This document shows positions 1 through 7,739 of a stretch of 9,213 nucleotides of DNA, piece by piece; position 1 is the stretch's first letter; the number at the start of each line of letters is the position of its first letter. This DNA comes from a bacterium (GTDB lineage: Bacteria > Patescibacteriota > Minisyncoccia > UBA6257 > GWB1-50-10). The translations under genes were made by a program, and so were the position numbers. The stretch lies in the NCBI GenBank assembly GCA_027310975.1, contig DAICZV010000013.1, positions 266 through 9,478 of the forward strand, read 5' to 3'. The notes beneath the pieces are model-generated. The model made no database searches, was not told the origin of the DNA, and worked only from the letters and a program-made list of their open reading frames with translations.

Positions 1-153
1 AGTGCCGCCGGTACAAGCCCAGTTGATTAATGGCACGATGACGATGCCTATCACCATGCCGTCCACCACGTCGTTTATCGCGTAAAGGCCCAGGAGGAAT
101 ACTATCCAAATTACAGCCTCCGCTTCGTTTATTTTCTTATATTCCCGCGTCAT
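1..153 (-). CDS. Small membrane protein of unknown function, partial (C-terminus beyond window)
   Basis: The reading frame starts with ATG at 153-151 and stays open for 51 codons to the window edge. It overlaps the stop of the upstream VirB4 gene in an ATGA junction, which indicates translational coupling as the next operon gene. An AAAGGA Shine-Dalgarno-like stretch lies about 10 nt before the ATG. The visible protein begins with a charged head (MTREYKKINEAEA) followed by hydrophobic stretches at about residues 14-25 and 33-46 (VIWIVFLLGLYA and MVIGIVIVPLINW), separated by a short NDVVDG turn. This suggests two membrane helices or a re-entrant hairpin. I do not recognise the family. Its place directly behind VirB4 suggests a further membrane subunit of the same machine, but this is inferred from position only. 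It is real with good likelihood because of the coupling and the membrane pattern. Confidence 0.7.
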   Translation of the reverse strand, partial: MTREYKKINEAEAVIWIVFLLGLYAINDVVDGMVIGIVIVPLINWACTGGT

Positions 154-1913
154 TGTTCTTTTAATCCTTTTATTTCCAGCATCTGTTCCGGATTCGTCGT
201 GATTATCTGGTCCTCGGTGTACGAAGCAATTATCTTTATCGCGACGTGCTTCAATCCCGCGAAGAAGAGACCCTCGCCGACCGCCGCCTCCAAAAGGAAG
301 GCCTTCTCCCCTTCGGTTAGCCCGAAGGCCTTGGCGACGACGTCAATGCTCGTCGGGGACTGCTTTAAAAGCAGCTGAATGGAGGAGTTTGTGATTATCG
401 GCTGTCCGTATTCTGACTTTAAAAAGTCCTCCACATCCTGGTTGATGGTCATCACGCCGAGATAATATTTGCGCGCGCGTTTCACCAATCCGAAAAGGAA
501 CTGGGCGCTGTCCTTATATTTCATCATAAGCCACGCCTCGTCCACGATCATTATCCTCTGCTTGAGCTGGGCGCGAATTAGGTTCCAAACGAAGTTAAGA
601 ATGATGTACATCGCGATGGGCCGGAGCTCCTCCTCCAGGTCGCGAATGGAAAAGACAATCAAGCGGTTCTTGATGTCCACGTTCGTCGGCGCGTTCGTGA
701 AGCCGGAATATGAACCGTTCACATATTTGGCCAGACGGGCGGCCATGCCGCTGCCGCCTTCGGTGTTTTGGAGGATGGTTTGCAAATCTCCCAAAAGCGG
801 CGGGTTCAGTTCTTTGAGCGAGCCGAAATTGTCGGCGGTAATGTCGCGCGAGGCGTAGGTCTCGGTGATGGCCCGGTCCAGCTTAGCTTCTTCCTCCGGC
901 GTAATCTTGCCGAGCATTATCTTTACGAGACCGGTCAGATTCAAAACGTGCGACTTGAAAACGTCGGCCGGCTCCTCGCCTTCGGGGATGATGGGGATAT
1001 CAAAGGGATTGATGTGGCTTTCGGACGTGAGCGATATCTTGAAGTAGCTGCCGCCGATCGCATTCGCCAGGTTTTGGTACTCGTTCTCCGGGTCTATCAC
1101 GAGCACGTCGGTGCCCATCATCATGGAGCGCAATATCTGGAGCTTGGCGGCGTATGATTTTCCGGAACCGGATTTGGCGAAAATGACGACATTCGCGTTT
1201 TCCAGGGAGAACCGGTCAAAGATGATGAGGCTGTTGTTATTGAGATTAATGCCGTACAAAATGCCGTTTTCGGAGCTGAGGTCCGGCGAGACGAACGGGA
1301 AAAGCGATGACGCGGGGCCGGTGTTGAGGGGCGTCCGCACGGCGAGCTTGTCGTCGCCTAAAGGCAGAACGGAGGCGAACCCTTCCGTTTGGCGAAAAAG
1401 GGCGGGTTTGGCGTACACCAACTTGCTTTCCAGCGCGTTCACGACGGTTTCCTCCAGGGTCTTTAGCTCCTTTTCGCTCCCGCCGTAAAGGGTAATATAG
1501 ACCCCAACCTCAAAGAGTCGCTCCCGGGCCTGCTGGAGCGCGTCCCGGAGCGTCTCTACGTCGTCGTGGGCGGTCTCCAGGACCGGGTCGCGCACTATCC
1601 CCTTAGCCTCTTTTTCGTTCATTTCCGACTCTATTTGGGCCACCTTCTTCCGCAGGTTCCGAAGAGCGAGGGCGGTATCCATCGGATGCATGAAGATGGA
1701 GATGTCTATCATGGCCGGCAAGTTGATGATGGAAGAGAACCAGCCGCTTGCGACGAATCGCGGGTAGGTGAAGATGAAAATGGTCTTGGTGTAGTAGTCG
1801 CCAATCTTCAAATAATTGCTCCCCACCTCCAGTCCCGCGGGTGCGATGATATTCGGCAGGTCCTCTTCGCCCGGTTTGTAGGCCTTCGGCAGTTTTATTT
1901 CGTCCATGCTCAT
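150..1913 (-). CDS. virB4: VirB4-family type IV secretion ATPase (catalytic part)
   Basis: This 587-residue protein is the ATPase that powers type IV secretion-type machines at the cytoplasmic face of the membrane. Residues 20-240 match the middle region of Gram-positive-type VirB4 proteins, with the segment around 23-75 (IIAPAGLEV, YLKIGDYYTKT, FTYPRF, NLPAMIDISIF) and a predicted coiled coil at about 80-135. The P-loop is at 246-253 (AKSGSGKS, with Ala in place of the usual first Gly). The Walker B motif is at 454-461 (IMIVDEAW), with the acidic pair Asp458-Glu459. A sensor-like Asn-Gln occurs at 491-492 (TINQDVEDF) and an ITNSSIQLLLKQ segment at 507-518, both typical of the C-terminal RecA-like domain. 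The N-terminal VirB4 domain is absent here and is encoded by the preceding gene, with which this one shares an ATGA overlap; the two add up to 803 residues, about the length of an intact VirB4. The start is the ATG at 1913-1911, chosen for that overlap; an in-frame ATG two codons later is possible. Confidence 0.93.
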   Translation of the reverse strand: MSMDEIKLPKAYKPGEEDLPNIIAPAGLEVGSNYLKIGDYYTKTIFIFTYPRFVASGWFSSIINLPAMIDISIFMHPMDTALALRNLRKKVAQIESEMNEKEAKGIVRDPVLETAHDDVETLRDALQQARERLFEVGVYITLYGGSEKELKTLEETVVNALESKLVYAKPALFRQTEGFASVLPLGDDKLAVRTPLNTGPASSLFPFVSPDLSSENGILYGINLNNNSLIIFDRFSLENANVVIFAKSGSGKSYAAKLQILRSMMMGTDVLVIDPENEYQNLANAIGGSYFKISLTSESHINPFDIPIIPEGEEPADVFKSHVLNLTGLVKIMLGKITPEEEAKLDRAITETYASRDITADNFGSLKELNPPLLGDLQTILQNTEGGSGMAARLAKYVNGSYSGFTNAPTNVDIKNRLIVFSIRDLEEELRPIAMYIILNFVWNLIRAQLKQRIMIVDEAWLMMKYKDSAQFLFGLVKRARKYYLGVMTINQDVEDFLKSEYGQPIITNSSIQLLLKQSPTSIDVVAKAFGLTEGEKAFLLEAAVGEGLFFAGLKHVAIKIIASYTEDQIITTNPEQMLEIKGLKEQ

Positions 1914-2560
1914 TGAATTGCTATCTCTTTTTTCTCCACGAGCTGCGGATTGTATAAATTATAGAAAAGCTCCACCAGGTCGTCGTCCTCCAAAGGTACG
2001 GCTCGGAGGCCGATCTGGTTCAATCCCGTGATTACCTGTTCGGTGCGCCGGCGCAGCTGCTCCAAATTTTCTTGGACCGTTGCTTCCGCCGCCGCCTGGG
2101 CGGAGGCCTTGTTGCCGGAGAAGAGCGACATAAGGCCCTTGGAGCCGCCGCCGGGGATGACGACCGGGTCGTAGGGCACGACTGTGAAGAACGTCTTCGT
2201 AATAATGGCGTTTTGTTCCACGAAGTTGCGGATAAAGTTGATGTATTCGTCCACCTGGATCTTCAAAAGTTCGTTCGTTTCGTCGTTCTTGCGCCCCTCC
2301 ATCAATTGCAGGTATTTTTCCACATTCACCTTCCGGGAATGGACGAAGAATTGGACGGTAAAATCCAGCGCGTTCATGAAGTTTTGAAATCCGCCCAGGA
2401 TAAGATTCTGTTCATCCTCGGATTTCAGGTCAAAGTTTATTCCGGAGACGATAAGTATCTGCCGCAGACCCTTGTTCTTGAGGCGCACCACGCCGTCCTT
2501 GATGGCTGCGACCTCAACGAACTCCTGAGACGGTTTTGTCGGCTGCTGTTTGTCCGCCAT
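1910..2560 (-). CDS. TraC/VirB4-type N-terminal domain protein
   Basis: This 216-residue soluble protein corresponds to the N-terminal domain of VirB4/TraC-type ATPases, here encoded as its own gene. Visible family features are the opening strand pattern (FVEVAAIKDGVVRL), the ILIVSGINFDLKSEDEQ stretch at about 35-51, the FQNFMNALDFTVQFFVH segment at about 58-74, and the long helical part up to about 115 followed by KTFFTVVPYDP near 122-132. It has no P-loop and so should not hydrolyse ATP. In full-length VirB4 this domain binds the membrane subunits and mediates assembly, so it probably joins the ATPase encoded immediately downstream to PrgI, encoded immediately upstream. It starts 13 nt after the PrgI stop with only a weak ribosome site, and ends in an ATGA overlap with the ATPase gene. 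A Gly/Ser/Ala-rich linker lies at about 137-160 and an acidic segment (LEDDDLVELF) near the C-terminus. Confidence 0.85.
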   Translation of the reverse strand: MADKQQPTKPSQEFVEVAAIKDGVVRLKNKGLRQILIVSGINFDLKSEDEQNLILGGFQNFMNALDFTVQFFVHSRKVNVEKYLQLMEGRKNDETNELLKIQVDEYINFIRNFVEQNAIITKTFFTVVPYDPVVIPGGGSKGLMSLFSGNKASAQAAAEATVQENLEQLRRRTEQVITGLNQIGLRAVPLEDDDLVELFYNLYNPQLVEKKEIAIQ

Positions 2561-2573
2561 TTGTCTTATTTTA

Positions 2574-3065
2574 TCAGTAATCTATCCTTTTTGCTTGCTT
2601 TCTTTCTCCCGTAAGATACACGACCGTTTCGTATCCCTGTTCTTCGCCCTTTGCCGCCTTCGGCGTAAAGAACTTGCCCGTCGTGATGCTCAGAGCCACG
2701 CTTTTCAGGCGTTCCTCCAGGCTCATTTTATGGCGAAGGTTCTCAATATCGTTCAGCTTGTTAAGTTCTATGGTCGTCGTGGGGTTTATTCTCTGCCAGG
2801 TGTAGACCCGGGGCTGCCAGAAATAGGCGAGGGCCGAGGCGACGATTTTGGGGAAATCCTGGCCGTTTATCTTTACGAAGGCGAAGGCGACGCCCAGGAT
2901 TCCCACGATGATGGTGATAATCAGGGCGAAAAAGAGGTTGAATATCTGGAATGAGATATAGCCCAAAAGCGCCGCCCCGCCCACGTAGAAAAATTGCTGG
3001 AGGGTCAGGAAGCCGACGATCTTCGGCTTTTGGTCTATAAATTGAGGTACCTGGAAGTTAGCCAT
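2574..3065 (-). CDS. PrgI-family (VirB3-like) membrane protein
   Basis: This 163-residue protein carries the PrgI-family signature at its N-terminus: a QVPQFI motif at 5-10, then KPKIVGFLTLQQFFYVGG at 13-30 leading into the first membrane helix. Two hydrophobic helices lie at about 24-42 and 45-65, followed by a short conserved-looking loop (KINGQDFPKIV), a WQPRVYTW segment at 83-90, and a polar, basic cytoplasmic tail of about 70 residues. PrgI proteins are small inner-membrane subunits of Gram-positive-type IV secretion systems, regarded as the VirB3 counterpart that docks VirB4. Its position immediately before the VirB4 pieces fits that role. The ATG at 3065 is preceded by a clear AAAGGGGA Shine-Dalgarno sequence lying inside the last codons of the upstream gene, whose stop is only 2 nt away. 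The tail is longer than I would expect for the bare domain. Confidence 0.88.
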   Translation of the reverse strand: MANFQVPQFIDQKPKIVGFLTLQQFFYVGGAALLGYISFQIFNLFFALIITIIVGILGVAFAFVKINGQDFPKIVASALAYFWQPRVYTWQRINPTTTIELNKLNDIENLRHKMSLEERLKSVALSITTGKFFTPKAAKGEEQGYETVVYLTGERKQAKRIDY

Positions 3066-3067
3066 GA

Positions 3068-4090
3068 TTATTCCCCTTTAAGATCAATGGTATTCCCCTC
3101 CACTCTTGGCTCCGGCTTCTTGATAGCCCCAAGGATGGCGGGCGAATTCGGCGCTGGTTGTGAGGGCGCGGTGTCCGCAACCGGCTTTATGGCGGGCGCG
3201 GCAACCATAGGTTTGACCGGCGCTTCAAAGAGTTTGTCCGACGTTGCTTCCGCCTTCGGTTTTATGGTAACGGCGGGCTTGTTATCGGAACCGACTGACT
3301 GAATCGCCGGCGCGGGGACCTCTGGCGACAAGGCCGGAAACTCGTTTTCCAGCGGCTTTACCTCTCCGACATTCAAGAACGACGGCTCTTCCAGCTCGCC
3401 GACCGGCGTTCGGGTCTCGCTGTAATGGACGACGCGCCGGCCTTCCGGTTTAAGCCCCGGTATCTCCAGTTTCGCGATGGCCGGTTTTGTTTCTCCCCCG
3501 GCTACCCGTTTTTTGAAGAAGAAGCCGCCAAGAGGCGCGGTCACGCTCCGGAAAACGGACTTCTGGGATGTCACGTTCCCTTCCGGAACATTTTCCTCGT
3601 GGATAATAAAGGGCGAATCCGCCGCTTGGTCTTTTTGTTTCAGCGTTACGGACGACGTTTCCACGGGGATAACTTCCTCTTTGGTAGTGCCAATATCCTC
3701 CAGGGATATCGTCTTAGCCGCCGGCGTGCCAATAATATCGGCGGATGCGGCGCCGCTTGTCCGGACGGCCGGATCGTAAACATTCTTGATGTCCGCGGCG
3801 TATTGGCTGAACACCTTTTTATTCAGGTCGTCAGCTAGGGGGTCCGTCACTTCCTTCGGCAGGTCCAGTTCCTCTTTTATTTCCTGCGAGATCTCCTCCG
3901 GGTGGAGGAAGCCCATAAGGACCAGCGCGCATATTTTGTTTATCTTTTCCGCCTTAACGTCGTCTATATGATGGTCAGCGTATATCTTCTCGGCCGTGTC
4001 AGCGATGAACTCAGAAAAAAGAGCTTCGCGCAAAACCTGCGGGAGCAAATCCCATCGTTCCTCAGCTTGTTTTTGAGAAATGTAGATCAT
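3068..4090 (-). CDS. Soluble protein with helical N-domain and long disordered Pro/Ala-rich tail, unknown function
   Basis: This 340-residue protein has no signal peptide or membrane helix and so should be cytoplasmic. Residues 1-110 form a predicted all-helical domain with a regular hydrophobic pattern (LPQVLREALFSE at 16-27, DDVKAEKINKICALVLMGFLHPEEI at 43-67, ending NVYDP at 103-107). From about 111 to the end the sequence is rich in Pro, Ala, Thr, Glu and Lys and probably disordered, broken by short ordered-looking motifs: PFIIHEE (160-166), LGGFFFKKR (187-195) and RVVHYSETRTPV (219-230), which may be docking sites. I do not know its biochemical role, though proteins of this type recur beside PrgI and VirB4 in Parcubacteria as far as I remember. 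It lies between the VirB6-like and PrgI genes with gaps of 3 and 2 nt, so it is expressed with them and may be an adaptor. A GGGAGGAAG Shine-Dalgarno sequence inside the upstream gene's end supports the ATG at 4090. Confidence 0.82.
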   Translation of the reverse strand: MIYISQKQAEERWDLLPQVLREALFSEFIADTAEKIYADHHIDDVKAEKINKICALVLMGFLHPEEISQEIKEELDLPKEVTDPLADDLNKKVFSQYAADIKNVYDPAVRTSGAASADIIGTPAAKTISLEDIGTTKEEVIPVETSSVTLKQKDQAADSPFIIHEENVPEGNVTSQKSVFRSVTAPLGGFFFKKRVAGGETKPAIAKLEIPGLKPEGRRVVHYSETRTPVGELEEPSFLNVGEVKPLENEFPALSPEVPAPAIQSVGSDNKPAVTIKPKAEATSDKLFEAPVKPMVAAPAIKPVADTAPSQPAPNSPAILGAIKKPEPRVEGNTIDLKGE

Positions 4091-4093
4091 GAT

Positions 4094-6082
4094 TTAGGAT
4101 TCTTCCTCCCCACCCCCGCCAGCTGGTGTCCAACTACCGAACAAGCTTCCGCCCATATTTTTCTGGGTTCCATACAGAGCGCGCGCCTTATCCTTGTCTT
4201 TTTGATTGATTGCACTGTCATTCTCTATTCGTTTCATTTTTTCTTTTGGTTCAAGAACCTTAACAGCTTTATCCAATTTAAGGATATTGTTTTCAAAATC
4301 ATCGACGTATTTATTTAGATCCGTATTAAACTTGCTAAGATCGTCGCCTTTAAGTTTCGGCCTAATTTTCGCAATACCTCCGGGAGCCACTTCAAAGACG
4401 GCGTCCTTCACAGCCGTGCCAACCCTTTCATGCTCTGACTGATCTAACCCAAGATTGTTTTTATCCTTATTGAAGGCCGAAAGGATATTGCCCTGGAGCT
4501 TATCAAAGTCCTTAATAGAGAATCCGTTAAAGAATTTTTTAGTTTCCTCTTCGAATTTTTTATCATCGCCGGCTTTAAGAGCGGTGAGCATCTCGGTATT
4601 AAAACCAACAGACTTTTCCATATCACCGTAAGCCTTCCCCTGGCCGTTGGCGGCGAACATTTTCTTAGTATCCTCGTTAATATAAGTGGCCACCCCCTCC
4701 GGTATAAGCCCCGCCGTACCATTCTTGGATAAGCGGGACAGGGCGGCGGCGCGTTCCACGCCTTTCATATCGCGGACACGGTAGGCAAGCTGCTGGTCGG
4801 AGAACTTCTTTTGTGCCTCTGTTGCCTGTTTTATAAGTTGTTCTCCTTGCATGGCTCCACCGCGACTTATGGCATTACCAACAGCGCGAAATGGGCGGAA
4901 ATTGGATTTTTGCAGATCTTCGGTTATCTTCCTCGCCCTATCTGTCCTAAGCGGCGCTGTCGCCACCCTTTGCGACGTTCTAGCGGCCCATTTCTTAGCG
5001 CTATTCCCCGCCCCCTGGGCGAGTTTTATTGCCGCTCCGGCGCCGGCAATGCCCATGCTCTTCGCGGCGATGAGTCCGCCGAGCATTATGCCGCCCATAA
5101 TGAGCATCTGGGAGCCCTGACTGAAAGCCGTTTCAAAAGCGGACCCAAAACTGCCGGTTGAGATGCTCACGCTGCCCAAGAACTTGGCGCTCGTGAGAGC
5201 GATGTAAATGAAGAACGTGACGGCCGGGGCAAAGAAGACCCAGTCCAGGAATTTGCTCCACCATTCGCCGAATAGCTTATTAAGCGGCGGAAAGACCCAG
5301 AAGAGCCAGACAAGAGGCGCAACAATAAGTAGGAACGAGAGATAGATGTACCGGACCATCAACATGAAGGCGAGCACTATCATCACGAACGCCGCGAGCG
5401 CGGTAAAGAGCGTTGTGAAGACCAGCCCGGCGATGCTCGTAAGGACCGCAGCCGTAACGCCGCCCGCGGCACTGCCCTGGTCGGACGGATTAGGCGGTAA
5501 AGGATTTTCTGGCGGCAAAAGAAGTTTTTGCGGGCCGAAGGCGTTGTCTATGGCCGCGACCATATCGCCGCTCATCTTGCCGTTTAGAAACACGTTAGTG
5601 AGGGAGTTGGAGAAGGTGATGAAGACGCCGGCGATGGTCAAGCTGAAGTTCACGATAATGGCCGCGCCGATGAGCTTGGGGAGCAGACTCTTCGCACTGA
5701 ACTTCTCGTAGCGGAGGATGGTCGCGACGGCCATGATTATCATCACGAGGACGAAGCCGAGGTTCGCGACGTCGCGGGATATCGTCCACCCGACGCCGAC
5801 CAGAGCGTTTTCCTGGTTCAGGATGTTCGCGTTCAGATGCATCATCATATTCACTAAAGCGCCGCCGAGGATGAAAAGCAGGCCGAAGATGAAGTTCAAT
5901 ATGAAGGCCAAGACCCGGAAGACCGCCGTCGTGATGCCGCCCGGGCTGAGGTCCGGCAAAAGGCCGAAGACGGCGGCGTGCGTCGTTTGCGGGAACAAAA
6001 ACAAAACCGGCAGGACAATTAGCGCGCCGACCGCGATAATCTTGAGGGTCTTTTTAAGTTTTACTATTGATTGGCTTGGCAC
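4094..6082 (-). CDS. VirB6/TrbL-like polytopic membrane protein of a type IV secretion system
   Basis: This 662-residue protein has the layout of VirB6/TrbL channel subunits. A basic N-terminus and hydrophobic stretch (13-30) end in THAAVF at 34-39, resembling a cleavable signal. Hydrophobic helices then follow at about 53-80, 105-124, 134-158, 208-243 (long, probably two), 245-264, 281-298 and 325-350. A Pro-rich loop (LLLPPENPLPPNP) at 187-199 and a Trp/Pro-rich VWLFWVFPP segment at 258-266 interrupt them. From about 351 to the end there is a hydrophilic, Lys- and Glu-rich cytoplasmic tail of about 310 residues ending in a Gly/Glu-rich terminus. VirB6-like proteins form part of the inner-membrane translocation channel contacted by VirB4 and VirB3. 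The start is a GTG at 6082-6080 that overlaps the upstream gene by 19 nt; no ATG lies between it and the first membrane helix. The tail region is clearly richer in A+T than the membrane part. Confidence 0.85.
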   Translation of the reverse strand: MPSQSIVKLKKTLKIIAVGALIVLPVLFLFPQTTHAAVFGLLPDLSPGGITTAVFRVLAFILNFIFGLLFILGGALVNMMMHLNANILNQENALVGVGWTISRDVANLGFVLVMIIMAVATILRYEKFSAKSLLPKLIGAAIIVNFSLTIAGVFITFSNSLTNVFLNGKMSGDMVAAIDNAFGPQKLLLPPENPLPPNPSDQGSAAGGVTAAVLTSIAGLVFTTLFTALAAFVMIVLAFMLMVRYIYLSFLLIVAPLVWLFWVFPPLNKLFGEWWSKFLDWVFFAPAVTFFIYIALTSAKFLGSVSISTGSFGSAFETAFSQGSQMLIMGGIMLGGLIAAKSMGIAGAGAAIKLAQGAGNSAKKWAARTSQRVATAPLRTDRARKITEDLQKSNFRPFRAVGNAISRGGAMQGEQLIKQATEAQKKFSDQQLAYRVRDMKGVERAAALSRLSKNGTAGLIPEGVATYINEDTKKMFAANGQGKAYGDMEKSVGFNTEMLTALKAGDDKKFEEETKKFFNGFSIKDFDKLQGNILSAFNKDKNNLGLDQSEHERVGTAVKDAVFEVAPGGIAKIRPKLKGDDLSKFNTDLNKYVDDFENNILKLDKAVKVLEPKEKMKRIENDSAINQKDKDKARALYGTQKNMGGSLFGSWTPAGGGGEEES

Positions 6083-7737
6083 TGGGTTAATTTGGTCTGG
6101 GCCGTCCCCAGGGTCGTCTGAATGCCGGAAAGTGTCGTTTGTGCCGAGACATCCAAACTAGATGCATTGGTTACTGCGTTAGTGATATCGGATGCATTTA
6201 GTTGACTAAGAGTGCTAGCGTCGGCGTTTTGAATTGTATTAAGAAGAGCGTTAGTTGCGATCGTTGAAGAGGTAGTCTGCACTACTGTATTGCGCAATAC
6301 GATTGGCGTTGAGCTCGCAGCAATAGTCAGGTTGCCCTGGGCCCAGGCCAGGTCAGAGCTGCTCGCGTTTGATCCTAGGCATTTTATCAACGCCGGTAGC
6401 GTGCTGGTGGCGAGTGTCTGATTGGTACTAGAAGCCGTCGCGAGCGTCGTGGATGCATCAGCCAGCGAACTCAAAGCTTGATTCAATTGGGTGATATAGG
6501 TGTTTTGCGTGCTGGAGGCGGCTTGGTTTGCCAATCCGGTGGTATTATTTATCGCCTGACCGAGAGACCCATTGCCAGTATTGTCTTGCGCTGCGGTTAC
6601 CACTTGTTCCGGCGTCACATTATCGGTTGAACCGCCACCAGTGGTCGCGGTGCGAATAATACCTTGCACACCCTGGACGCCAGCCTTAATGAGCCGGTTA
6701 AAGGCTGCGTCCGCTATCATCGCGAGGGCATTCGTGATATCAGGATCGTTGATGGCGAGATCAAGATTGGCGTACAGAGATTTTTCAAGACCGGTCGCCA
6801 AGACACGCCCCGGCGTCGCTATTTGGAGATCGCCACATTGCCAAGAAAGCTGGCTCAAGTCCATAAAATTTCTAGAATGCGTATCAGCTCCCGTTTGACT
6901 TAAGGTACTATAATCCATTGGTGGCGGGTTATTAGGGTCGTTGTAAGAATCGTTGCCATTTTTAATATCTTTAGGAGTGGTTAGTGTTTGATGGTTTTGA
7001 TTATTAACAACGACCCAGTTTAGACATTGCTGAGGAGATTTAAAACCGACATTCACTTGGGCTTGAAGCACATTCTGAGCCGTAGCTTGTTGCACGTTGT
7101 TATATAAAGCGTCCTGGGCAATGATATCCACTCCATACTGGTTGTTTTGGGGTTGGAGAAGCTCGGTGTAGCCGATAATACCGCCTTGATTGAAGTTTTG
7201 GCGGAAGTCGTTGAAATTAGCGACGATGGAATTCAATGTACAAGAGCTTGGCTGACTCAGGGGCTGGGGAGCAGAAAGCTCCAGATTGACCTTAAAGGCA
7301 TAGGGCGAACAGAGTGATGGTAATATTTGCTGGACGGTGTCGCCAACGGCCTGCTGGAGCGCCGGCTGAAAAACATCCTTACTGAAGTTCTGGATGAACT
7401 GCGGACTGCCGCCATTGTTTATCCACGTGATTATTTCATCGGTCATTGTATCTATAAGGCGCTTTTTAAGAGCGGCCAAAGCTACCTTAAGGCCGTTGTC
7501 TATCACAAAGCGCGTGGCTTGAGCTAACCAGCCGCCGACAGTAGAAGCGGCGTTCGTAGCAGATGTGCCCGCAGTCGCTCCGGATGAACCGACGAGAGCC
7601 GTTGTGTTCGTCTCCACAAGCGGATCGCTTACCACTGCGGCAAATTGAGCGTGCGCCTGAAGTGGAACAATTTCCAAGAGTGTTACCACGGCCAGAACCG
7701 CACTTAAACTAATTGCAATCTTTTTAAATCTATCCAT
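6064..7737 (-). CDS. Secreted Ser/Thr/Asn-rich six-cysteine protein of a T4SS-like cluster, unknown function
   Basis: This 557-residue protein has a clear signal peptide: basic MDRFKK, hydrophobic core 8-24, and a predicted cleavage after AHA at residue 30. The mature part has a Gly/Ser/Thr/Ala linker (40-68) and then a structured region at about 69-155 containing WITWINN-like residues (TWINNGGSPQFIQNF at 104-118) and a LCSPYAFKVNLEL motif at 142-154. I remember similar signatures in Parcubacteria proteins encoded just before VirB6-like genes. Cysteines sit at 143, 166, 238, 301, 453 and 553, an even number that fits disulfides outside the cytoplasm. From about 365 onward the protein is very rich in Ser, Thr, Asn, Ala and Gln with helical repeats. 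A VirB5-like or surface-exposed subunit is conceivable from its location, but no VirB5 homology is evident. It starts 2 nt after the upstream gene without a strong ribosome site, which suggests coupled translation. Confidence 0.82.
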   Translation of the reverse strand: MDRFKKIAISLSAVLAVVTLLEIVPLQAHAQFAAVVSDPLVETNTTALVGSSGATAGTSATNAASTVGGWLAQATRFVIDNGLKVALAALKKRLIDTMTDEIITWINNGGSPQFIQNFSKDVFQPALQQAVGDTVQQILPSLCSPYAFKVNLELSAPQPLSQPSSCTLNSIVANFNDFRQNFNQGGIIGYTELLQPQNNQYGVDIIAQDALYNNVQQATAQNVLQAQVNVGFKSPQQCLNWVVVNNQNHQTLTTPKDIKNGNDSYNDPNNPPPMDYSTLSQTGADTHSRNFMDLSQLSWQCGDLQIATPGRVLATGLEKSLYANLDLAINDPDITNALAMIADAAFNRLIKAGVQGVQGIIRTATTGGGSTDNVTPEQVVTAAQDNTGNGSLGQAINNTTGLANQAASSTQNTYITQLNQALSSLADASTTLATASSTNQTLATSTLPALIKCLGSNASSSDLAWAQGNLTIAASSTPIVLRNTVVQTTSSTIATNALLNTIQNADASTLSQLNASDITNAVTNASSLDVSAQTTLSGIQTTLGTAQTKLTQCQANQ

Positions 7738-7739
7738 TT

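Noticed and set aside
246..1913. Inactive VirB4 because the P-loop starts with Ala instead of Gly
   Set aside because: The essential GSGKS core and the Walker B Asp-Glu are intact, and the first P-loop position tolerates substitution in related ATPases.
469..1916. Several plus-strand open frames opposite the VirB4 gene
   Set aside because: They lie wholly antisense to a gene with clear Walker motifs, show no family signature and have Arg/Ser/Pro-rich compositions typical of shadow frames.
2072..4318. Plus-strand open frames of 60-180 codons opposite the TraC-like, PrgI and 340-residue genes
   Set aside because: All are antisense to well-supported genes with coupled junctions and have no plausible domains.
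4444..4722. Second minus-strand frame inside the VirB6-like tail
   Set aside because: It is nested out of frame in a longer supported gene, is Arg/Leu/Ser-rich and has no ribosome site or recognisable motif.
5346..6161. Plus-strand frames opposite the VirB6-like membrane region, and a minus-strand frame at 5595-5789
   Set aside because: They are shadow translations of membrane-helix codons; the minus one is an Arg/His-rich out-of-frame read.
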